Shown here: positions 24,635 to 37,500 of the stretch, piece by piece | Layout: each line of letters opens with the position of its first letter | How positions within the stretch are numbered: position 1 is the first letter of the stretch | Source of the DNA: Girardinichthys multiradiatus | Taxonomy: Eukaryota; Chordata; Actinopteri; Cyprinodontiformes; Goodeidae | Reading direction: 5' to 3' | DNA length: 64,000 nucleotides | Assembly (NCBI RefSeq): GCF_021462225.1 | Contig: NC_061802.1 | Span: forward strand, 10,628,859-10,692,858 | Notes under the pieces: generated by a model | What the model saw: only the letters and a program-made list of their open reading frames with translations | Databases searched by the model: none | What the model was told of the DNA's origin: nothing | Made by a program: the position numbers and the translations under genes

Positions 24635-24900
24635 GTTTCTCCGGCCTCTGTGATTGTTGTAATTATTTACAGCGGCGTTTGTGGAGCGTCTCCCCGGCCT
24701 CTCTGCTCCTCATTGTGTGTCAATCCAGCCCCAGAAGCGGAAGGCAGACGGCTCCCCTCCCCTTCCAGACGGCTGCTGGCAGGCAACCAAAACAGAAAGC
24801 TCTCCGGGCCAATCAGAGAGCTGCGAATTCAAGCCCTACTTTGACCATTGACCAATCGGAGGAGCGAAAAGGCGGGACAATAGCCAGGCTGCAAATACAA
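24635..24900 (-). promoter_or_regulatory. mllt1: mllt1 promoter and 5' UTR: GC-rich, CCAAT boxes, GC box
   Basis: Upstream of the M-E-N-Q exon the sequence turns GC- and CpG-rich. Two CCAAT boxes appear on the plus strand (24809-24816 and 24852-24856), with a GGCGGG GC box at 24871-24876 and no TATA box in a sensible place. This is the usual layout of a broadly expressed housekeeping-type gene. CCAAT boxes point to NF-Y and GC boxes to Sp/KLF factors. The transcription start cannot be fixed from sequence alone. Confidence 0.65.
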
Positions 24901-25029
24901 TTGAAGCATTTTCTGGTGGTTGTCTCGAGTGACAGCAAGAGAGTCCCAATAGTTACTGCTCAGTTTCAATTATAAAATGCACTCGGTGCTAATTGATTAA
25001 TAAGGATTCGGAAACAGAATTTCACTCAC

Positions 25030-25890
25030 ATATAAGGTGGCTGGTGAAAGTATTCATACTTATTAAACATTCTTACGTTTTGACACGTTACAAACATTGA
25101 CTTTAATGTATTTTAATGGAATTTTATGTAAATGGTCAACACAAAGTAGTGCATAATCGAGGGAGAAAATGCATGGTTCTCAAATTTCTGTACCAATAAA
25201 AATCTGCAGCCTCCTTGACACTGATACCCCTAAATAAAATCCAGCAAGATCAACTGTATTCGGAAGTCACTTAGTAAATAGAACCCACCTGTGTGTAACT
25301 CAGCCTCAGTATAAATACAGATGTTCTGTAAACCCTTCGTGGTTTGCTAGGAACCATTAGTGAGGAACACCTTCATCAAGACCAAGGAATAAAAAGGACA
25401 GATCAAGGATAAAGCTGTGGCTTTAAAGCGAGGCTAGGCTATAAAAAATATCCAGAGCTTTGATCATCCCACTGAGCACTGTTCATCCCATCATCTGAAA
25501 ATGCAAAGAGTAAGGCAAAATGGCAAGACATGGTCATCCACCTAAACAGGTGGGGCAAGGAGAGAAGCAGCCAGAAGGCCCGTGGTAACTCTGGAGGAGT
25601 TGCAAAGTCTCACAGCTCAAGTGGAAGGATCTTTTGACAAAAAAGTTATTGGTCATTTACTTCACTAATCAGGCCATATAAGTGTGACAAGAAGAAAGCC
25701 ACTATTATACCAAAGGCATCAAAAGTCCCATTTGCAGGTTGCAACAACCTATGAAGGGAAACAGCAAACATTTGCAAATGTATGTTATGATTCCAAGTCA
25801 TTTCAAATGTTTCATCTAAATAGAAGTAGTAGGTCTCCTGATTGAAGACCCTTGTTTTATGAAGGTTCAAGTAGTGAGGACCCACTGCAG
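25030..25890 (+). mobile_element. Tc1-like element remnant, plus orientation
   Basis: The left end GAAAGTATTCATACTTATTA and the following TGGTCAACACAAAGTAGTGC belong to the same Tc1 family as the copy at 442. GGAATAAAAAGGACAGATCA and CCAGAAGGCCCGTGGTAACT are transposase blocks. It is broken and truncated near 25890. It lies just upstream of the mllt1 promoter. Confidence 0.7.
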
Positions 25891-26416
25891 TGAAATCCCC
25901 ACAGCGTCTAAATCTGAAGTGAGATTATCGCGCCTCGGCTATGTGACAAAAGGTCACCTCCGCTGGTTCTCCTCCTTCTCCTGCTGGCAACACTGATTCA
26001 GGCTGTCTTCCTGAGAAATGTATGGCTGTCAGATAAATAATCTCTCCAGATAAATTCTTCTGTTTCAAAAAGTAAACAAAGAAAAATGCAAAGAAAAATC
26101 TATTACTAGAAGAGCATAGTTAGGAAATTTTAAAAAGTGTTTAATTATCTGACAATTAATCAATTTATATGCATGTGATCAACTCTGATGTAATGAGTCT
26201 ATTTAAGCGTCCAAATATATCCCCTCTGCTCTTGTTTCTCTAAAAAAAGTAGAAATTTGGATCCACACAAGCTCTGCAGGCGCTATCTCATGTAAATCCT
26301 GCCTCTTTTATTGAGCCTTGTTCTATTTATATTGTTATCTTAAGCCAATAAAAACAGAGGACTGTTTCCATAGCAGGAAACTCAAATGTCTACAGATACT
26401 AGAAAAAACATATTTG

Positions 26417-26505
26417 CGGGGCAGTGCTTGGCATAGTGGTAGAGCGGGTGGCCCATATACAGAACCCATATGTCCTCAATGTATCTGTCTGTGGTTCAGT
26501 TTCCA
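26417..26505 (+). mobile_element. truncated tRNA-derived SINE
   Basis: GGGGCAGTGCTTGGCATAGT followed by GGTAGAGCGGGTGGCCC is the head of the family at 15981. The B box is decayed to TGTGGTTCAGTTTCC and the tail is missing. Confidence 0.6.
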
Positions 26506-26599
26506 ACTTTGACTTTCTGAATACTGTGAATGAGGGCCATTAATGCCACAAAGTCTAAACAAGAACATTCATTTATTTAAGAAAAACGTATTACATCAT

Positions 26600-27300
26600 T
26601 TTGTAGCATGCATGTATAATACCTGGCACTGCTTCCATCTGCTCAGCTGTCAGTTTCTCATTATCTTTTATGCTGCTTCCTGTTTAAATTAAATAAACAC
26701 GTAAAACAAATACTGCACTACCTGACAGTTCTTGTTTAAATAAGTCTGAAATATTAAAAGTACCATGAATGGTTAAAAGAGCTTAAACTCCTATTTTAGC
26801 TACCTTTACAATAAAAAATGTGTGGGGATCAATACAGTCATTCAAGGTTTTCATATTGCACACAATACTATGCATTTATGCATATGAAGCCCACCTTGAC
26901 ACATGATATTTATTTTACTTGTGAAACTGGAAACGTGTACATTAGGTCAATTTATTACACACAGAGTGATATATTTAAAGCATTTAGAGTCATATTCAAT
27001 AAATTAAAATAGATTTTTTTTTAAATAACACTAAGAATTTATAAAACATTCAAAAAGCCCACATTTCTGTAGTAAAAAGGTTTTATTATTGGCCTGACGT
27101 AATATTCTAATCTTAAATATTATGTTTTCATTAGGCTGAAAGCAAAACATCCTCATAATTAACAGAAATAAAAGCTTGAAAACATAGTTTGCCCGTGGTT
27201 AATCTATATAATGTGTTTGACTTGAATGGGTCATGACTTACAAGCTTATAAAAACCCAAAATACACTTTCTCAGAAAAGGGTTTGGGATAAAAAATTTGG
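26600..27300. other. AT-rich spacer with a segment resembling 49640-49810
   Basis: TTTTCATTAG and ATAATTAACAGAAATAAAAG then CTTGAAAACAT near 27125-27185 recur with small changes at 49715-49770. This is probably an old transposon tail. I see no gene. Confidence 0.4.
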
Positions 27301-27360
27301 ATTTTCAATGAAGAAGTTGAGGAAAAGAGCCAGAAGCCAGAAGCTGGCTGTTCACAAATT

Positions 27361-27680
27361 GCTGTATCACTGTTCACGCTGAGCCTGGTTCTGGTTCTGC
27401 TGGATGTTTCTTCCTGTTAAAGGGGACTTTTCTTTTCCACTGTCGCTACATACATGCTCGGTGTGAGGGAATGCTGAAAGTCAGTAATAGAAAACTTTTT
27501 ATCTAATTTAAATGATAAACTGAACTTCACTGCATTGTTTGATTAGGATCACTTTGGAATTTATATAATTGAATTGGAATCTGACTGTAAGATTGAATTG
27601 AGGTTTTTTTGTAAAGTGACTCGAGACAATGTGTTGTGAATTGCTGCTATATTAATAAACTGCAATGAATGGTACTGAAT
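27361..27680 (-). repeat. reverse copy of the long dispersed repeat of 4236-5220
   Basis: CTGAGCCTGGTTCTGGTTCT then GCTGGATGTTTCTTCCTGTT is the reverse of the block near 4550-4600. The copy ends in TGTGTTGTGAATTGCTGCTA, the reverse of the block's beginning. Confidence 0.7.
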
Positions 27681-28508
27681 TGAGAGTTGAGTGGAAGGAA
27701 AAAGTGTGGCCTGTAGAAACAACAGGGATAACTGCAGTCTTAAGAGATGAGAGACTGGAGATTCACCAGGCGTGGACTGCAGCTGGAGTAGGTACTTTAA
27801 GAACCAACAAACCATTTCTATTTTAAATACATTTTCACTGAGTGTGCGTAATACACCAATTTCTGAGAAACTAATTGCTAGGTTTTAGTGGCTGTCAGCA
27901 ATAACAATCAAAATCAACATATACATTAAATACGCCAATGTTTGAAATGAATATATAATATAAATTTTACTTTTTGAATGGAATTCTTTTATTTCACATA
28001 AAATAATTTTTGAATGATATGCAAACTTACTGACATCCCTCGGTAGATCTCAGTCTATCAGCAAATTGTATGGCTTAGGTGTATTTTTAGTTGAGTGCCA
28101 ACAATATCTTTTTTGCATTGGATAGCAGCAGGTTTCCAAATTGCTGGATGAACCTCTGCTGTAATTTGAGTTTTCAAATGTCTGCACTTTAAATAAATTA
28201 TACTAATGGCATTTGAACAATCAGAATTCAGACTAGCATAACTTCCTCAACCTCCTCTGAAAACACAGGATGTTTTAAAAATGACCAATAAAGCGAATAT
28301 TTATACAAAAAGCTTTTTTTTTTTTAATTAGTGTAGATTTTGTAGATTATATTCGATTTTTTTTCATCATAGTGAAAAACAAACAAACAGATAACCACAC
28401 TTCAATCAGCTTCTGAACTAATTCAGTGCATGTGTTTCGTTTTATAAACAGAATTTTCACTTACCCAGGATAACAAGCAGAACACCAGACCTCAGACTAC
28501 TATTCTGT

Positions 28509-28527
28509 TGCTGCCCTCTAGTGGTGA
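28509..28527 (-). promoter_or_regulatory. CTCF-type motif between mllt1 and acer1
   Basis: On the minus strand the sequence is CACCACTAGAGGGCAGCA, matching the CTCF core CCACNAGNGGGCAGC as I recall it. It sits about 3.9 kb upstream of the mllt1 start and 5.8 kb downstream of the acer1 stop, a sensible place for a domain boundary. Binding is not shown by sequence. Confidence 0.55.
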
Positions 28528-29014
28528 ACATTTTGCACGTTTATTTAAAACCTGCTATTTGTTTTCTTTAAAAAACTTTATTTCGACATTTTTAGTTACA
28601 ACATTAAGTTGATCAATTAACATTCTTGACACAGGGATTTTTATTTACCTTATTTACTGAAAATTGTTGAATCTCAAAGGTTTCAACTTTAAAGTTCAGC
28701 ATTATGCTGCAGTAGTCCATCTTAAATGGAACATGTCCACATTCAATTGTAATTTTGCTTTTAGGTACACAACAGGACATGTTAAAATATAAAGTTATGT
28801 CTGTGTTTGTTACATAATTTAAATCCTTGTGACTCTCATTTTTCACGCATAGCGTCAGAAGTTCATGACTACGCAAGAGGGATGAATGTCACATTTATTT
28901 TGAGCTTTTAATTATGACATTTTAAATGTTTTTCAGGAATGCAATGATAATAAACAAATTCAATGTATTTTAAAAATAAAATAAAATAAAGTACACAAGT
29001 TTGATTTATTTTCA

Positions 29015-29043
29015 GGGGGGGGGGGGGGGGGGGGGGGGGTGGG
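29015..29043 (+). repeat. poly-G run (25 G, then T, then GGG)
   Basis: An uninterrupted 25-G run, unusually long for a vertebrate genome. The exact length is likely uncertain in any assembly. Confidence 0.9.
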
Positions 29044-29104
29044 TCATTTTCCTTTATTCAAACAAAATTTAAATTAGAAGAATAACCTATCATTTCATTA
29101 GTTT

Positions 29105-29575
29105 GACTGAGGTCAAGGACTTTCCAGAAGCTTAATCTTAGTCTGCTTTATCCATTTCAAAACCGATTTTGATGTGTGTCTGGGATTTTTATCCTGGTGA
29201 AATAGCAAATTGTCTCCCAGAATCAATCATTGAGCTATTGAATTTGAGGTGAGGTTGAAAAATTAGGATGTTGTCCACATTCGTCTTTATATCACCAAGT
29301 TTGTGCGATGCACCAGTACCAGTGGCAGCGCAGCAGACCTTAAGCATGATGCCATTACCATCAGATTTGACAAGTATGGTTTTCTAAAACTTCACCCTAA
29401 CTTCTCCAAATAATGTTCTTGTCATGGTGACCAAACTGCTCTATGTTGGTTTTTCTCCAGAATGCATAAGGGTTGTTCAACTGGGTAGCTGCAATTTCAC
29501 TCATGCATGAGCTTTCAGCTTACACCAGGCTTTAACCTTGGTGGTTCCTGGGTCCTTCTCGAACATCATAATAAA
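29105..29575. mobile_element. decayed DNA-transposon remnant
   Basis: Blocks such as AGCATGATGCCATTACCATC, TGTTGGTTTTTCTCCAGAAT and a flanking CTTTCCAGAAGCTTAATC resemble reverse-oriented Tc1-like transposase. Ends are not visible. Confidence 0.45.
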
Positions 29576-29579
29576 TGTC

Positions 29580-32045
29580 CTTTCATATGAAGGGGAGAGT
29601 TTGAGTCAGGTGGTTGAATCTTGGACACGATTGGGATCCCAATGAATAGTTAAAGCAGTTCAACATTAAATTTGAATGTAATGAATATTTTGTGGACAAT
29701 TCCCAAAAGCCAATTGTGTCCCTGAAAACCAACCAATTTAAATTAGCTCTACCATTTCTGATGCGAGGGGCCAAACATCCATCCAGTGTAAAGCCAGGAG
29801 CTTGCTATTAGATACAAAAACATGGTTTCTCTGCAGCTTGTTAAGAGAGAATTAACCAAACATTATTTGTATTTAAGCCTATATGGATAATTTTCACTGT
29901 CTGGTTTAGAGAAAGTCCACAATAACGTCAAATTTGGTCACCCAATACTAGACAAGTTTAGCTATTTTTTGTATAATCATTCCACCTTGACAAAAGAACA
30001 AAAAAAAAAAACAGTTAAACAAAATGAATGACTTTGATACCAATTAATATTGTTCATAAACTTTTTATGTGTGCTGTTCATCAGTTCTGAACAATTAGTT
30101 TGGTTCTTGCGTCCTGTGTGTGTTGTAAGGATGTCTATAGAAATGGTCTATTGTTGTATTTCTAATGTGCCTCAGGAAAGATCACATGAATAGAAGCACA
30201 GTCTCCCTGAATGTTTTCTAAACATCATAAGACGTTTTTTGTTGTGTTGATATTTTGTGTTGTTTCACCTTGTCCTGCTGCACACTTTATCAAAGACAAA
30301 GACCAAACAAAAACTTATATATATGTATTTCTGAAATAATGTTTTATTCAAAGTGAGACAGCTCAGCTCACATTTCACAATTCATTCTGGCCCTAAGGAC
30401 ACAGCTGTAAACCTGCTGCACACTCAGATATTTTTCAAATAATATGCAAACACATTTCTTTGTGGTGATCAACTCCAGGACACTAACAAACAAACACTAA
30501 ACCTACAGGAAAGCAAAACCTTTATTATAGAAAATGTCTATATGTAATATTAATATGAAATAGTCCCCAAAAAGAAACCAAAATTATATAAAAAACTCAT
30601 AAAAAGAAATTCAGACTTACAGGTTTTTCACAAAACTACTACTTTTGACAAAACAACGTCAGTACAAAAAGATTAAATTTTCTTAAAACAGCATATCATT
30701 TCGCACACATCAACAGGAGAGCCACTCCAAGGTAAGACACCCTTCACAGTCAGCAGTCATTTGTTTGTGTTAATATATGCCATATACAGTACTTTGACTT
30801 ATTTTAGGTTTACATAAGTGTGAAATAGGTGTGAAATAAAAATCATGAAATCATAATAAACAGTTCGAAGTCAAGGTACTAGAACACAGTGGTTGAAATA
30901 GAAAGATGTAAAAACCTCAATAACAGGCATAATTTAAATCAGTTATATTACCAAATATTAGATTTTAAGTCTGGTATTTCTGGATTGTGATTAATAATTT
31001 TCTATTAAAACTAAAATGTATGTACATTTGGTTTTTAAAATCTACAACCCAGATTGGTTAATCCTGCAAAATGGGTCACACTTAGATTTTGAATTGTATT
31101 TAGAAATCTGTAACATTAAAACTGTTTATCTTCATTTTTCTTTTTTTAAAATCTTCTTTTAATGTATGTTTATAGTTTGCAGTTATGTGCAGCACTTTGT
31201 TTCAGCTGTGGTTGTTTTAAATGCTTCATAAATAAAGTTGCTATCATACATTCAGGATAGTAAGATGTTACTCATCATATCTATGGACAATTTTATATAA
31301 AAACATAAAAAATGAACAAATTAGAAGAAATAACCCCCACCGAAGCTCTTGTAAGCATAAATTATCAAGAAAATACACAAATACATGATAAAGTATTACA
31401 ATAGACAAGAAATTAATATCTGTAGTTCAAATATAAAACATAATTTTAGTGTACAAGTGTCATCACCAGTGCATGCTATCTTATGTTTGTCCGAAGGAGA
31501 TTGTTGTCTCATGCAAAAATCAACAGGTACTTCCTAGACATTCCTGCACCTCCTGCAGAGTTGCTATTGTCCTCCGGATTGCCTCTCTGACAAGTTTCTG
31601 TCTAGTTATTTTATGTTTTGGAGAAACATTATATTTTTTAAATGTCACGTTTGTTGCATATTTTTTGCCAATCACTGAATGCTATCTTTACTGTGCATTA
31701 AGCCATGGGTTTGTCATGTATCTTTCTCCTGACTTACAACTCTTAATAACTGGATCCTGGTGATTTTGTTGCAAACTATGCCTGAGCTAAAGGATGTCCT
31801 CAAAATCCTCCAAGGACAGTTGGACGCATTGAAATAAAGATCTCTTTCATCATCTCAAGATGGCGCTCATCTTTCACCAGAAACAAGAAAATGTAGCAAC
31901 AGCACTCTTCTAGCCTCCTGTCTGCTTCAGGGTTGATTTTCAGACTTTTTTGGTGCTTTTAAGACAATTAAAGGAATAGTTTCAATGCATTAGCAGTCAC
32001 AATTTTATCTGCAATTAACAATTTTCTAAACAGCCTTGGACTGCA
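29580..32045. other. mllt1-acer1 intergenic spacer
   Basis: AT-rich DNA. Nothing I can name, except vague transposon-like sequence at 31450-31860. No exon of a further gene is seen. Confidence 0.35.
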
Positions 32046-32049
32046 TTAA

Positions 32050-33342
32050 CCCATTTAATCCCACCGGTTACAATAGTGACTGTAAAACAAATGTTTAATT
32101 TCTAAGGCTATAAAAATGATACTGAAGGATCTGTCAATACATTTCCAGGACATATTGAAATAATAAAGGGTCTCAATGAAAAATGTGCAGTGTCGCATGT
32201 TTACTGTAAATTGTCACATGACCAGAGCTGTTTACTTCCTGTTTGTGCCAAGAGAAAAGGATGGCTGCAAGAAAGCTCCTAAAGAAAAGGTTAGTAAAAG
32301 ATGTTAATATAAAGATATGACATAGACTTTTGGTTCACATCATGTTTAAGGTGTCTAGTATTGATATATGCATTTGGAATTACTCAACTTTGTTTAATGT
32401 GGTTATCGAACTCACAAACATGTCACTGGCAACAATAGTGACCGGTGGGATAACCTATTGTATCTACATGCTAATACACATAGACTAAATGTTCCACCTT
32501 ACTTTCTGCTGCTACCTAACTTTTTGACCTACCTAACGTTTGACCTACAGTTACAAACAAACAGTACTTTGGAGTCTAGGAAGAAAAGCTGAAAAAAAAG
32601 TTTAAAATGTCCTAAGTGTTCCAGTTAATTTTTTACTCATTCAAGGCATTGCTTTGCTCTTTGTTCTACAACCTATTTTATTTTGTTGTTCAGTCAGTGA
32701 GTGCAGGCCTATACAAGATGCATGTGCAGCCAGCAACCTCTCTCCTAAATGTTTGCCTTCATGTTCAGTGTGTTCAGTGTATACTGCACTAAAAATGAAT
32801 GTGTTCAAATGAATTTTGTACTCAAAATGAATGAATGTTTTCAAATGAATTTTGCACTAAAGTAAGTTACACTAAAGTTGCAATGTTGAAATACATTGAT
32901 GATTGTTGTTGTTTTTTGTCTTCACCTCAATATTCATCCCAGTATTCATATTGCTAGCCGATAGTATAAGACTTATATGTAAAGTATTCACACTACAACG
33001 AGAGAGCATTTAGAGGCAATGCTGGAACATTTAAAAGTGATAACTAGCCTTTGATATAAGGATTTAATACACTCTCGCTCCCACACACGCACGTATGCAC
33101 ACAAGCGAACACCCGCACACGCACAAACACACTGCACAGGTCAAATAGACCTATATTCAGTCTGTCTAGTGGTTGATACAACACAGTATCCCACCAGTCA
33201 CAATTGTGACCAATCATAAAACACATTTTTTCACACACTTTTCCATGAAAAGTGTTAAAAATTATGATTGATTGTTTCAAAGGGATCCTAATGACACATG
33301 ATGTGAATATTTTGTTTCTGGGAAAAATTTGGGATTAATGGA
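32050..33342. mobile_element. piggyBac-like non-autonomous element flanked by TTAA
   Basis: TTAA at 32046-32049 and 33343-33346 bracket the element. The left end is CCCATTTAATCCCACCGG; the inverted right end is TCCATTAATCCC. Related CCACCGGT/CAATAGTGAC motifs recur near 32431 and 33190. Near 32262 ATGGCTGCAAGAAAGC runs into a GTTAGT donor-like site, possibly the remains of a transposase first exon. Confidence 0.5.
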
Positions 33343-33346
33343 TTAA

Positions 33347-34359
33347 TAACTTACCAGAGAGTCACCCTAGCAGCTAGCTAGGCTACGGCTAATTTTAAAG
33401 AACATTTCTGCCATATCTCCAAATTGAAAAATATGTTATATTAACTCATATTAGCACCAATTTATACATGTTTACATTGCAAAAAATTAGCTTCAAACTC
33501 TGGTCTATATTCTTAATTCCTGTGTCATAAGAAACATTTTGCTAAGAGAACATAAAACTTTAACTCGTAAGTCAAAAGACAAGTGGGACTTGCTAATTGT
33601 TGTCATGCTAAATACTTGTTGCAATACTAACTGATGTTTCTTTCCATTTTATATATTCAAATGCTAAATACACATCTTTGCAGGAAGAAGTTGTACATCT
33701 CTTTGTAGTCTACTGGTTTAATGCTAAACGAAGCGTCAGAAGTGCTAATAAATAGCATATACCTGCAACTCTCACAATGTTTTACATGCGTGACAGCCAT
33801 CTTGGATAAAGTTGGAGCAACTTGGAAATCTCTAACTTTCCATGTCAGAATTACAGCTTCAGGGAGTGCTGTGTTTGTACTTTTTGACAGGGAATTCTGA
33901 AAATACAACTCCTGAGTATAAATAGAGGTCAGTGTTAAGAATGTATAAAAAGGGTTTACAAGAATGTCCACATGAACTACAGTAAACGTTCAGAGATTAG
34001 AAATACACTTTGCACAGTGTTTAACAGAGTTTTGGTTTTGGTATAGTAAAGTTTTGGTAAGCATCACTTTGGTGCTAAATATGTTTGTTTATAAAGTGCT
34101 TGGAAATTATATTTTGGTGCTCACACTAACACTTCTACAGTGGAAATGTTAATATTAAAGTTTAATCCCTAACTAAACCAGTTACTCTCATATACATCTT
34201 TGATGTAACTGTTTTGGTGGCTGTAGATATATGGTTAAATAATAAATTCAGTCAAAGATATTACATTTATGACTAGGAGTCAGATACAAAGCCATTCGGA
34301 ATATTTTGGTAGTAAAGTGAACGTTTGAGAATAAATTAATGATTTAAGTTAATGATTCG
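33347..34359. other. region downstream of the acer1 stop, probable 3' UTR in part
   Basis: No exon or clear repeat is visible. The part next to 34359 should be acer1 3' UTR, but no convincing polyadenylation signal could be fixed. Confidence 0.35.
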
Positions 34360-34537
34360 TCAGCACCGTTTCCGAGTCTTGAGAGAGCTGGAGAGGACAA
34401 TGTGGGGGAATCCAACTGCCCATTTATCACAGGGCCAGTACTGCAGTCCAGGCAGTGAATAGGGCATTTCGTTGCTGGCATCCAGGTAAGCTATCAGCGT
34501 GCTGCCATAGGCAACAGCCATCACAATGAGAATATGC
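34360..34537 (-). CDS. acer1: acer1 coding exon 7 (second His, C-terminus, stop)
   Basis: The exon encodes [20 protein letters not shown], then [20 protein letters not shown] and [18 protein letters not shown], then TGA. The first His completes HGIWH. The acceptor is GTCTTTCAG. Human ACER1 has DANYEMP and YWPRDSWPVGLPYV at the same positions. Confidence 0.95.
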
Positions 34538-37500
34538 CTGAAAGACACATAAAGTAGACGATAAAATATGTACTATAATGTTTAATTTTTATTTTCTTTG
34601 AACTTTGTTGAACCAGGAAAATATCATCGATATTAAGAATATTTTTTAACAGTGTCTTGACAAAACAGACAGCAGTACAAATTAAGACAAATTACAATTA
34701 TTACACACAGACACATAGATTTTCATTAAAAAAAATCAATGGGGCAAAACATCTATAGCCTGATTTCTCTGGTTCCAGGTTTTAAAAAAATCCTTTAAAA
34801 ATATTCAGAGACACTGTATCACTAATTTTCAAGCCATTTGCCAACCTAGCGATGTGCAACATATTGCCTTTTTCTCCTTTTTAGAACTTTAATGAAAAGA
34901 GATATTTTTTAACCTTGGAAAAAACTATAGAAAGTCATAAAAACCATTTAGTCCAAATGTTAAGTTGAACATCCTTGTTCAGGAGCTCCTGGTAGAGAAC
35001 AGAACTGATGGTTCCATCAATTGAAGCAAGTCATCCTGGTCCTGAAGCTGCCCCAGACCATCAAACTATCACCTCCATGTTTGAGTCTTGGTTTGATGTT
35101 CTTTTTTCCTAAAATGCTGTTACTTTTAAGCACCTTTCCATGTTTTCTTCACTTGTGGATAATGGTCTCACTGAGGTTCACTGAAGTCCAAATCCATAGA
35201 AATGACTTTGTAACCGTTTCCAGACTGATACCATTGACTTTGTTTCTAAAATTTCTTTAAATCATGGCCATAATTACTTTCGCCCAAGGGACCGGGTTGG
35301 TTATTGACAAACTTTTTACCCTAGGGATAAATTAAAAAAAACGTTTCCTTGTCTTTTTAAGGTTATCTTTGTCTGATATTGAACTTAATTTGAAATGTTA
35401 CCAAAAAGCAAAAACAGACAACATCTTTAAGGAGGCAAATACTTTTCCACAGCCCTGTAGGCTGTGAGTAAAGATGAGTCTGATGTTTTCAAGAAGAAAG
35501 CAAAGCCAGTGGAAGGAGGTCTTACCAGATCCCGTGAAGGTAGCAGAAGTTTAACCGCTGCCAGAGACTGCAGCACAAACGGTCGCTAATCCAGCAGGAG
35601 ATGGCAAGCACCCACAGAGCCACCGACAGCTTGGCGAGGCGTAAAGCCTTCTGGTCAGTGCAGCTGAGGTTAAGGAAAGACTTGTCACGCTGAAAGCAAA
35701 GCTACATGTTTTAAAGATTCACAGAATTATTTAAACTTTTTTTTTTACCATTTCATCTCCACAGCTAAGGTGTACAGAAGGTGGAGGCCAAAACAGTTCA
35801 AGGCGTAGGCGTTTGCTGCAGGTTTGACAAACGATGACGCAGTGGTGATGACGGTAATCAAAAGGACGAGGCGGGAAAATGTAGACCTGTGGTTGGGGAA
35901 TTGTCGGAGAAGCATTAAGCAAACATTTAGGAAGATTTTGATTCAAAATCACATGATGCTCAGCAAGAAACAAATGCAAAGCTTTAACAAAGAAGGAAGA
36001 AAGACATATCAGCATAAAATTCTATCCTGTGCTTTATTCTTTAACATCTCCAACATAAGAGGCTGTATTGCTTTAAAAACTGGAAGAATCATTGGATTGA
36101 TTAATGTATTCATAAAAAATGTTGTCTTTTGAGGTTAAATATTTACATGGACTCTAGTGCTGTTTTTGCAGTGCTTTTGTGTCACAATTAGGCGAATACT
36201 GCAGCAATGAGTCTCTGCTACAGTGGTGTCCAAAGCTTTGGCACCTTGAACCAAAATCAGCAAGTGCAAAGTACTCAGTGGCTATAATTTCTTTTTTTTT
36301 CCAATTAAAAACTGCAAAATTATTTTTCTGTGAATTTCTTTTGGCAATAAATTTAACATGCAATATTTTAATTAGACAAAGTAGTCTAAGCTTTGTAGAA
36401 AACAAATTATTGTAGGTGTGAAAAAGGGTCATATATATTTGTATTAAGATGTATTAAGAAATGCAATTTTGGGTTGAATGTTTTCTATTTTGTTGTTCAA
36501 GAAAATGTTTTTAGTCCACTGCCAGCAAGAAAAACTTTCATTGAAAACCCTTTCTGTATTTAGCCTAGTTTAATGAATGTGTGCACCAAAGTCTCTCTGC
36601 CAAATTGTTACCTTTCTTGAACTGTGATTGGGGGCCACACATAATTATTCCAAGGGCCACACTTTGGACACACCTGCTCTAGAATAAATCCAGGTGTGTG
36701 GCTGCCTCCTCAGCCAGCACAGGTTAGGTTTCATGGTGTGCAGAAAAGAATCCATTATTCCTTCTTTAAAGGGTTATTAACGTGTCTCTGTGTGTCTTGA
36801 TATAAAAGTGAAAAATACCAGAAGACCTTGCGCTAACTTGTTGTAGGGTAGGGCAATGATTTGTCACCTGGTTCGCAGGTACAAAACTAAACTTACCTGT
36901 CTTTAATGAAAGAGGGAAATAGTTTACGAGGGAACCAAACTGCATATCCGACAGCCAACACCCACAAAATGGAGAGCTCATCCAACATCTGGCCAACGAA
37001 GCTAAGAGTCATGTGGAAGTACGCTGAGAAAACTCCTGCAGATTACAGAATAACAGACTCTATTATGGGAAAATACCTAACAAAAAATGTTGCAAGATGA
37101 ACATATTAGAATTAATGCTGTGGATTGGTGTGGTTTCTACATCTCAAAGAGTTACAGGTTGGCTTTTACATCTATATTGATAACAATAAATTAGAGAAGA
37201 TGGCTACAACACATGCAAATATAAGACTACACTTGGGTAGGAGGGGAAATTTGACCCATGTACAATCTTAAAATGGGTCCCATACCAACTATATTATCTT
37301 TGGTTTTCAAAAACTTTATTCAAATTAAACTCTTGTAGATACACATAAACATTTTAATAATTACCCCAACAATCTGAAAACTGCTGTAGTAAAAAACGAA
37401 CAAAGTCTATGATACTTTCTTCAATATTTAACTTTTATATGGTTTTTAGTATATATTTGATAGTTTTACTATCCATGCAGCTCTCCAGCAATATTAGCAA

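Noticed and set aside
24326..24844. 172-codon open frame on the plus strand across the mllt1 promoter
   Set aside because: It runs antisense through the mllt1 start exon and CpG-rich promoter, where long open frames arise from GC content. The peptide is Ser/Cys/Ala-rich with no family I recognise.
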